NCBI GenBank assembly: GCA_910586825.1
Contig: CAJUJF010000012.1
Span: 1-55,437, forward strand
Length of the DNA stretch: 55,437 nt
Source of the DNA: an uncultured Christensenellaceae bacterium
GTDB lineage: Bacteria > Bacillota > Clostridia > Christensenellales > Borkfalkiaceae
Reading direction: 5' to 3'
Positions 49,811 to 55,437 of the stretch are shown one piece after another (the first letter of the stretch is position 1; each line of letters starts with the position of its first letter). The translations under genes were made by a program, and so were the position numbers. A model generated the notes under the pieces. It ran no database searches. It worked only from the letters and a program-made list of their open reading frames with translations, and was not told where the DNA came from.

Positions 49811-50179
49811 ATGGCACGTATTGCCGGTGTGGATTTACCGAGAGAAAAACGGGTTGAGATCGGTCTCACCTACATTTACGGAATCGGTCCCGCCACGTCT
49901 AAAAAGATTCTTGCCGCAACGGGCATCAATCCCGATACGAGGGTAAAAGACTTGGATGAGAACGACGTTTCCAAACTGAGAGAATATATCGACCACCACT
50001 ACACGGTGGAGGGCGAGCTTCGCGGGGCGGTCAGCCTCAACATCAAGCGCCTGATGGAAATCGGGTGCTATCGCGGCGTGCGCCATAGAAAGGGTCTTCC
50101 CGTTCGCGGGCAGAGTACCAAGCGCAACGCCAGAACGAGAAAAGGTCCCCGCCGTACCGTGGCGAACAAGAAGAAGTAA
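49811..50179 (+). CDS. rpsM: 30S ribosomal protein S13
   Basis: 122 residues from the ATG at 49811 (MARIAGVDLPREKRVEIGLT), with CGGAGGTTAAAA upstream; a longer frame into the leader is not supported. RHRKGLPVRGQSTKRNARTR is the conserved C-terminal part contacting P-site tRNA. It is the first gene after the internal promoter. Confidence 0.97.
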   Translation: MARIAGVDLPREKRVEIGLTYIYGIGPATSKKILAATGINPDTRVKDLDENDVSKLREYIDHHYTVEGELRGAVSLNIKRLMEIGCYRGVRHRKGLPVRGQSTKRNARTRKGPRRTVANKKK

Positions 50180-50192
50180 GGAGTGACGCATC

Positions 50193-50591
50193 ATGGCTGA
50201 AAAGAAGAAAACGGTTGTTTCGCGCAAGCGGAAAGAACTGAAAAAAGTAGACAGGGGACAAGTTCACATTCAGTCCACTTTCAACAATACTTTGGTTACG
50301 ATCACCGATATGAGCGGGAATGCGATCTCCTGGTCGAGCGCCGGCTCGCTCGGTTTTAAAGGATCGAGAAAGGGCACGCCGTACGCGGCGCAGATGGCGA
50401 CGGAGACGGCTGCGAAAGCCGCGAAAGAACACGGGCTTCGCTTTGTCGAAGTATACGTAAAGGGGCCCGGCGCGGGCAGAGAATCCGCGATCCGCGCGCT
50501 CGGAAACTGCGAACTCGAAGTGACGCTGATTTCCGACGTTTCCCCCGTTCCGCACAACGGTTGCCGTCCGCCCAAGCGCAGAAGAGTTTAA
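50193..50591 (+). CDS. rpsK: 30S ribosomal protein S11
   Basis: 132 residues. The basic N-terminus MAEKKKTVVSRKRKELKKVD precedes GQVHIQSTFNNTLVTITDMS. The C-terminal VSPVPHNGCRPPKRRRV is the typical platform-binding end. It forms part of the mRNA exit channel with S7 and S18. Confidence 0.97.
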   Translation: MAEKKKTVVSRKRKELKKVDRGQVHIQSTFNNTLVTITDMSGNAISWSSAGSLGFKGSRKGTPYAAQMATETAAKAAKEHGLRFVEVYVKGPGAGRESAIRALGNCELEVTLISDVSPVPHNGCRPPKRRRV

Positions 50592-50606
50592 TAGGAGAAG
50601 AAGAAC

Positions 50607-51230
50607 ATGGCAGTATACAGAGATGCAAAATGCAAACTTTGCAGAAGAGAGGGCGCGAAGCTCTTTTTAAAGGGCGAAAAATGTTACATGGAGAAATGCC
50701 CCTTCAATAAACGCCCGCTTCCTCCCGGACAGCACGGCGCGGGTCGGAAAAAGGTATCCGAATACGGGCTTCAGCTCCGCGAAAAACAGAAGACGAAGCG
50801 CATTTACGGCGTACAGGAAGGTCAGTTCCGCAAGTATTACGAGATGGCGGACCGTATGAAGGGCATCACGGGCGAGAACATGCTATCCTTGCTCGAACGC
50901 CGTTTCGACAACGTCGTTTTCCGTATGGGAATCGGCGCGTCGCGCACGCAGGCGAGACAGCTCGTGAACCATTCCCACTTTGCGATCAACGGCAGAACGG
51001 TGAATATTCCCTCCTATATCGTAAAAGCGGGCGACGTGATTACGGTAAAGGAGAACAGAAAGAAAAACAAGTTCTTCGAACAGATCAAAACGATGAAGGT
51101 TGCGAATATGCCCAAGTGGCTCGAATTCGATCCCGAGAAACTGGAGGGCAAAGTTTTGGCTCTTCCTACCCGCGAGGACGTTGACAGTCAGATCGCCGAA
51201 CACATGATTGTCGAATTGTACTCCAAGTAA
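50607..51230 (+). CDS. rpsD: 30S ribosomal protein S4, zinc-binding form
   Basis: 207 residues. The N-terminal Cys set C9, C12, then EKCYMEKCPFNKRPLPPGQH, binds zinc. The S4 RNA-binding domain is SLLERRFDNVVFRMGIGASR and ARQLVNHSHFAINGRTVNIP. It starts 30S assembly and is the likely autoregulator of this unit. The rpsM-rpsK-rpsD-rpoA-rplQ order is standard. Confidence 0.97.
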   Translation: MAVYRDAKCKLCRREGAKLFLKGEKCYMEKCPFNKRPLPPGQHGAGRKKVSEYGLQLREKQKTKRIYGVQEGQFRKYYEMADRMKGITGENMLSLLERRFDNVVFRMGIGASRTQARQLVNHSHFAINGRTVNIPSYIVKAGDVITVKENRKKNKFFEQIKTMKVANMPKWLEFDPEKLEGKVLALPTREDVDSQIAEHMIVELYSK

Positions 51231-51252
51231 TTTAAATATAAGGAGGTAGCAC

Positions 51253-52212
51253 ATGATCGAAATGGACATGCCCAAAATCGAGGTTATGGAGGACGAAGCG
51301 AAATCCTACGCGAAAATCGTCGTCGAACCGCTCGAAAAGGGCTTCGGTCTTACCATTGGCAACTGTCTGAGAAGGATTCTCCTTTCGGCGCTCCCCGGAG
51401 CCGCCGCGCAGGGAATCAAGTTCATGGACGGAAGCGTGAAGCATGAATTCTCCGCAATCCCGGGAGTAAAAGAAGACGTAACCGAAATCATTCTCAATCT
51501 GAAACTGCTTGCGATCAAGACGAGAGTGACCGATAAGGACTATACCAAAACGCTTCGCCTGACCAAAGAGGGACCTGCCGTCGTAACCGCGGCGGATATC
51601 TCGCAGGACGCCGAAGTGGAAATTGTGAATTCCGATCAGTATATCTGTACGGTCGACGCCGGCGGAAAGATCGATATGGAGATCACGGTAGGGCGCGGCA
51701 GAGGATACCGTCCCGCAAAGGATAACAAGCCCCCGCAGACGGTGATCGATTTTATTCCGATCGATTCCATCTACACGCCCGTGCAGAAAGTGAACTACAA
51801 CGTAGAGCCTGCGCGCGTCGGTCAGAATATCGATTACGACAGACTTACGATCGAGGTCTGGACGGACGGAACCTTCTCCGGAAAAGAGATCGTTTCCCTC
51901 GCCGCAAAGATCATGCAGGATCATATCAACCTGTTCGTCAACCTTTCCGATACGATCAAGGACATGGATATCCTCGTACGGACGGATGACGACAAACAAC
52001 AGCAAATTCTCTCTATGAAGATTGAGGATATGGATTTTTCCGTGCGTTCCTACAACTGCTTAAAGAGAGCGAATATTCACACGGTGGAAGACCTGTGCCG
52101 CAAAACGGAGGACGAAATGCTGAAAGTGAGAAACCTCGGCAAAAAGTCTCTCGACGAAGTGATGCAGAAACTCGAAGCATACGGTCTTACGCTCGAAAAA
52201 AAGGAGGATTAA
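51253..52212 (+). CDS. rpoA: DNA-directed RNA polymerase subunit alpha
   Basis: 319 residues. The N-terminal dimerisation domain has VVEPLEKGFGLTIGNCLRRI and LLSALPGAAAQGIK. A linker of about 15 residues leads to the C-terminal domain (SVRSYNCLKRANIHTVEDLC then RNLGKKSLDEVMQKLEAYGL), which contacts UP elements and activators. AAGGAGGTAGCAC is an optimal ribosome site. Normal length. Confidence 0.97.
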   Translation: MIEMDMPKIEVMEDEAKSYAKIVVEPLEKGFGLTIGNCLRRILLSALPGAAAQGIKFMDGSVKHEFSAIPGVKEDVTEIILNLKLLAIKTRVTDKDYTKTLRLTKEGPAVVTAADISQDAEVEIVNSDQYICTVDAGGKIDMEITVGRGRGYRPAKDNKPPQTVIDFIPIDSIYTPVQKVNYNVEPARVGQNIDYDRLTIEVWTDGTFSGKEIVSLAAKIMQDHINLFVNLSDTIKDMDILVRTDDDKQQQILSMKIEDMDFSVRSYNCLKRANIHTVEDLCRKTEDEMLKVRNLGKKSLDEVMQKLEAYGLTLEKKED

Positions 52213-52215
52213 GAG

Positions 52216-52722
52216 ATGCCGGGTAAATTGGGCAGAACCACGAAGCAGAGATTGGCGATTTTGAGAAATCAGGCTTCCCAGCTTCTTTGGTACGGAAAAA
52301 TCGAAACGACGGCGGCTCGCGCGAAAGAGTTGCAGTCTTATGTGGAAAAACTGATCACGAAAGCGGTGAACACGTACGACGACGTCGTGGAAATCGAGAT
52401 CGTTGCGAAAGACAAGAAGGGCAAGGAGATCAAAGCGACCGGATACAAAGACGGTGCCAAGAAGCTTGCCGCGCGCCGCGCGATCATGGCGAAGACGTAC
52501 GACTTGCAGGAGATCAAAGGCTTTTCCGAAAAGAAGAGCGAGTACAAGGCGCGTACCGAACAGATTCAGCACCCTTTGATGGAGAAACTGTTCAACGAGA
52601 TCGCACCCAAGTATGCGCAGCGGAAAGAAGAGCTCGGTCAGGGCGGCGGATACACCCGCGTATACCTGCTGGGCGAGCGTCGCGGCGACGCTGCAGAAAA
52701 AGCCATTATCGAGTTGGTATAA
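52216..52722 (+). CDS. rplQ: 50S ribosomal protein L17, long form
   Basis: 168 residues against about 112-127 in many Firmicutes. The core MPGKLGRTTKQRLAILRNQA and the ending GGYTRVYLLGERRGDAAEKA are normal. The extra length lies in the middle (about 57-120), where VVEIEIVAKDKKGKEIKATG and further charged residues are inserted. It starts three bases after rpoA. L17 lies at the tunnel exit next to L22. Confidence 0.95.
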   Translation: MPGKLGRTTKQRLAILRNQASQLLWYGKIETTAARAKELQSYVEKLITKAVNTYDDVVEIEIVAKDKKGKEIKATGYKDGAKKLAARRAIMAKTYDLQEIKGFSEKKSEYKARTEQIQHPLMEKLFNEIAPKYAQRKEELGQGGGYTRVYLLGERRGDAAEKAIIELV

Positions 52723-52730
52723 CGGAACGA

Positions 52731-52757
52731 AACGCAGGAAAAACTCCTGCGTTTTTT
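52731..52757 (+). terminator. Terminator of the ribosomal cluster
   Basis: AACGCAGGA (52731-52739) pairs with TCCTGCGTT (52745-52753), followed by TTTT. Confidence 0.9.
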
Positions 52758-52791
52758 GTTTTCCGCAAACAAGCGGAGCGGGCGCAATCAC

Positions 52792-52820
52792 TTGACATTG
52801 CAGGGCGAAAAGACTAAAAT
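52792..52820 (+). promoter_or_regulatory. Promoter of aspS
   Basis: TTGACA (52792-52797), 17-bp spacer, TAAAAT (52815-52820). No T-box-like leader is seen in the 40 bp before the ATG. Confidence 0.75.
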
Positions 52821-52861
52821 ATTCGTAGAAAATAATATTAACGAAGGGCGAGACATAGGAT

Positions 52862-54616
52862 ATGCATTACAGAACACATCATTGCGGCGAACTCCGCGCA
52901 GAGGACGAAGGGAAAAAGGTAAAGCTTGCGGGTTGGCTCGACTCCAAACGCGATAAAGGCGGCGTGCTGTTTGCCGTACTGCGCGATTTTTACGGCGTGA
53001 CGCAGGTCGTTGCGACGGAAGATCCCTGTCTTTCGGCGTTGCGCGAAATTCCCACGGAATCGACCGTTTCCGTCGAGGGAGCCGTCGTACGGCGTTCCGC
53101 GCCGAATGAAAAACTGCCTACGGGCATGATCGAAATTATTCCCGAAAGGGTGGAAGTTCTGGGCAGGCGCAGCGTGCAGGCGCTTCCTTTCGAGGTGTCC
53201 CATTCGACCGAAGCGGGCGAGGACGCGCGTTTGAAATACCGCTTTCTCGATCTGCGCAACAGCGCGGTACGGGATAAGATCGTTCTGCGCGCCAATATCG
53301 TTTCCGACTTGCGCAGGTTGATGACGGAACAGGGCTTTACGGAAATTTCCACTCCCGTTCTTACCAGCTCTTCTCCCGAAGGCGCGCGCGACTATATCGT
53401 GCCGAGCCGCCTCTATCCCGGAGAGTTTTATGCGTTGCCGCAGGCGCCGCAGCAGTATAAACAGCTCTTAATGTGTTCGGGATTCGATAAGTATTTCCAG
53501 ATCGCGCCCTGTTTCCGCGACGAGGACGCCCGCGCCGACCGTTCGCCGGGAGAGTTCTATCAGCTCGATATCGAGATGGCGTTCGCGACGCAGGAAGACG
53601 TGTTTGCCGTGCTCGAATCCGTTCTCCCGCCCGTGTTCGCAAAGTATTCCGGCTGGAAAGCCGATCAGCCGCCTTTCCGACGGATCGCCTATCGCGAAGC
53701 GCTCGAAAAGTACGGTTCGGATAAACCCGATTTGCGCAATCCGCTTACCGTATGCGATATTTCCGATCTGATGCAAGGCTGCGGATTCGCGCAGACGGAA
53801 GGGAAAACCGTAAAGGCGATCGCCGTAAACGGCGCGAACGCGGCGCGGAAATGGATCGATAAAACAGCGGAAGAATTTAAAGTGAAAACAGAGGGCGGCG
53901 CAATGTTCTGGTTCAAGCTGGATGAAAACGGCGCGCCCGCGGGCGGGATCGCAAAGTTCTTGAACGGGAACGCCGCCGCGTTAAAAGAACGCTTACAGTT
54001 GCAGCCAAACGCATTCGTCGCGCTCGTCGCCGAAGAAAAACTCGGTCTTGCGCAAAAGCGCGCGGGAATCCTGCGTACGATGCTGGGTACGGGGCTCGAC
54101 CTTATCGAGAAAAACGCTTACCGCTTCTGTTGGATCGTCGATTTCCCGATGTATGAGATCGGAGAGGAGAGCGGCGAACTCGAATTCTGTCACAATCCTT
54201 TTTCCATGCCGCAGGGCGGCATGAAGGCGTTGGAAGAACAGGATCCTCTGGAAATCCTCGCCTATCAGTACGATATCGTGTGCAACGGCGTGGAACTCTC
54301 GTCGGGCGCGGTGCGCAATCACGATCCCGAGATCATGCTGAAAGCGTTCTCGCTGGTCGGCATGGGCAAAGAGGATGTCGTTAAAAAATTCCCCGCGCTG
54401 TATCACGCGTTCGAATTCGGCGCGCCGCCCCACGCGGGAGTTGCGCCCGGCGTGGACAGAATGGTCATGCTGATCGCCGATACCGTGAATATTCGCGAAG
54501 TCATTGCGTTCCCCATGAACGCCAAAGCGCGCGATCTGCTGATGAACGCGCCTTCGTCCGTGGAACAGAAACAGCTCGACGACGTACACGTCGGAATCGT
54601 AAAAGAAAAAAAGTAA
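52862..54616 (+). CDS. aspS: Aspartyl-tRNA synthetase
   Basis: 584 residues, the bacterial form with the GAD insertion. The N-terminal OB fold binds the anticodon (VKLAGWLDSKRDKGGVLFAV). Class II motif 2 is FQIAPCFRDEDARADRSPGE and motif 3 is PPHAGVAPGVDRMVMLI. It charges tRNA-Asp. I did not try to decide from sequence whether it is discriminating or also serves Asn. It is alone between the ribosomal terminator and the MgtC-type gene. Confidence 0.96.
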   Translation: MHYRTHHCGELRAEDEGKKVKLAGWLDSKRDKGGVLFAVLRDFYGVTQVVATEDPCLSALREIPTESTVSVEGAVVRRSAPNEKLPTGMIEIIPERVEVLGRRSVQALPFEVSHSTEAGEDARLKYRFLDLRNSAVRDKIVLRANIVSDLRRLMTEQGFTEISTPVLTSSSPEGARDYIVPSRLYPGEFYALPQAPQQYKQLLMCSGFDKYFQIAPCFRDEDARADRSPGEFYQLDIEMAFATQEDVFAVLESVLPPVFAKYSGWKADQPPFRRIAYREALEKYGSDKPDLRNPLTVCDISDLMQGCGFAQTEGKTVKAIAVNGANAARKWIDKTAEEFKVKTEGGAMFWFKLDENGAPAGGIAKFLNGNAAALKERLQLQPNAFVALVAEEKLGLAQKRAGILRTMLGTGLDLIEKNAYRFCWIVDFPMYEIGEESGELEFCHNPFSMPQGGMKALEEQDPLEILAYQYDIVCNGVELSSGAVRNHDPEIMLKAFSLVGMGKEDVVKKFPALYHAFEFGAPPHAGVAPGVDRMVMLIADTVNIREVIAFPMNAKARDLLMNAPSSVEQKQLDDVHVGIVKEKK

Positions 54617-54667
54617 TCGGTCCGGAGCGACGCGCGAGTGCGGCTGACGGAAGGGAGTTAACGGAGT

Positions 54668-55327
54668 ATGTTGGAAAGAGTAATCTTCGAACTTGCGAAA
54701 CTGCTGAACGTACTGCTTGCCGCGGTTCTCGGCTTTGCGATCGGCTTCGAACGGAAAATGCGCTTTAAAGAAGCGGGCGTCAAGACGCATACGATCGTCT
54801 GTATCGGTTCCGCGCTCATAATGGTCGTCAGCAAATATGCGTTTGAGGGCATGTCTGCGGACGTTTCGCGGATCGCCGCGCAGATCGTATCGGGAATCGG
54901 ATTTCTGGGCGCGGGGATCATCATGTTCCGCGGGCAGAAGATGCACGGGCTGACGACGGCGGCGGGCGTATGGGCGACGGCGGGCGTAGGCATGGCTTGC
55001 GGCGGCGAACTGTATCTCGTTGCGGTCGGCGCGACGGTAATTCTGATCGGCGTACAGTGTCTCATGCATTCCAAATTGCGTTTATTCCGCACGAAGAAAT
55101 ATTTTACCGTTAAAATTCTCTTTGTGCAAGAAGACGGCGCAAGCGCGAAGATAAAGGAAATTTTCGGTGTAGACAGGTTCAACCAGCTCGTGATCAAACG
55201 GAAGGAAGAGCAAGTCTATTACAGCGCCACGCTAAATACGGATAAAGAATTGTCGTCCGTACATCTCGACGAAATCATGAACGAATGTCCGTTTATTACC
55301 TCGATCGAACGCTGTGACGACGAATAG
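54668..55327 (+). CDS. MgtC/SapB-family membrane protein
   Basis: 219 residues. Four or five membrane helices fill the first 125 residues. MgtC signatures are VLGFAIGFERKMRFKEAGVK with THTIVCIGSALIMVVS, and SGIGFLGAGIIMF with LTTAAGVWATAGVGMA. The C-terminal 85 residues are a soluble ACT-like domain. MgtC proteins are linked to magnesium limitation and ATP-synthase control in other bacteria; the role here is not known. GGAAGGGAGTTAACGGAGT precedes the ATG. Confidence 0.88.
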   Translation: MLERVIFELAKLLNVLLAAVLGFAIGFERKMRFKEAGVKTHTIVCIGSALIMVVSKYAFEGMSADVSRIAAQIVSGIGFLGAGIIMFRGQKMHGLTTAAGVWATAGVGMACGGELYLVAVGATVILIGVQCLMHSKLRLFRTKKYFTVKILFVQEDGASAKIKEIFGVDRFNQLVIKRKEEQVYYSATLNTDKELSSVHLDEIMNECPFITSIERCDDE

Positions 55328-55402
55328 TCGAGAGTCACCAAGGGGACCATTGTAATTTTTTAACTATTTTTGTTTGAAATGAAACTTTTTTCATGGACAC
55401 CG

Positions 55403-55431
55403 TTGACAAAGAACCGACATGATGCTATAAT
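55403..55431 (+). promoter_or_regulatory. Consensus promoter of the next gene beyond the window
   Basis: TTGACA (55403-55408), 17-bp spacer, TATAAT (55426-55431). GAACCGA (55411-55417) and TCGGTTC (55431-55437) form an inverted repeat across the spacer and -10 box, a possible operator. Confidence 0.75.
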
Positions 55432-55437
55432 CGGTTC

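Noticed and set aside
52822..52861. Possible T-box leader before aspS
   Set aside because: Only about 35 bases separate the start site and the ATG, with no specifier stem or AGGGTGG-type element.

Overview
The window looks like chromosomal DNA from an anaerobic Clostridia-type bacterium, most likely a gut or rumen lineage of the Christensenellales kind. That assignment is inference. It rests on a complete Gram-positive S10-spc-alpha ribosomal cluster with zinc-type S14, S4 and L36, a c-di-AMP synthase (CdaA), a SpoVB-like flippase, lipoprotein signal peptides ending in A-A-C or S-G-C, TTGACA-17-TATAAT promoters, and an aspartate kinase and ComEC of Firmicutes type. The host genes are GC-balanced with many GCG, GAC and CGC codons. 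The stretch at about 16-24 kb is clearly more AT-rich.

Layout. (1) 1-1.4 kb holds mobile-DNA debris: the start of an ATPase (DUF4143 type), the DNA-binding tail of an AraC regulator, a coiled-coil fragment and the C-terminus of a large serine recombinase. A possible small structured RNA lies at 360-460. (2) 1.4-12.5 kb is a xylan/xylooligosaccharide locus: GH43, LacI regulator, solute-binding lipoprotein, two permeases fused into one frame by an 11-G tract, GH10 xylanase lipoprotein, an 801-residue modular lipoprotein and a GH1 glycosidase. Three copies of a GTAATCGATTAC operator sit just downstream of two strong promoters and define a compact LacI regulon. (3) 12.6-15.8 kb holds broken genes: a frameshifted DUF3737 protein, a DUF262 protein cut short, a LacI fragment, and a tyrosine recombinase fragment that has lost its nucleophile. 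(4) 16-23.9 kb is an AT-rich defence-like island. A DNA methyltransferase, a restriction endonuclease, a DUF5343 protein and a Swt1-type HEPN protein lie on the minus strand. A mosaic of plasmid-type rep, histidine-kinase and MobV fragments follows, with an origin-like hairpin and repeat cluster. Last comes a two-gene operon of an unknown 117-residue protein and an HD phosphohydrolase resembling SAMHD1. The island stops at the 3' end of a tRNA-Gln gene, a classic integration point.

(5) 24.2-36.8 kb returns to host genes: comEC with a decayed hydrolase domain, holA, cdaA with a 35-residue CdaR/YbbR stub, a DUF1015 protein, lysC, pgi, a SpoVB-like flippase, a LysM protein, a conserved Cys-containing protein and an M18 aminopeptidase. 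(6) 36.9-52.8 kb is one long ribosomal-protein cluster from rpsJ to rplQ with secY, adk, map, infA and rpoA. It has a structured attenuator-like leader before rpsJ and a second consensus promoter with a hairpin leader before rpsM. (7) aspS and an MgtC-family membrane protein follow, and the window ends in the promoter of the next gene.

The strongest leads are the G11-dependent permease fusion, the restriction-modification operon with its HEPN/DUF5343 pair, the HD plus 117-residue operon beside tRNA-Gln, the hairpin/iteron cluster at 19.6-19.9 kb, and the YbbR stub.
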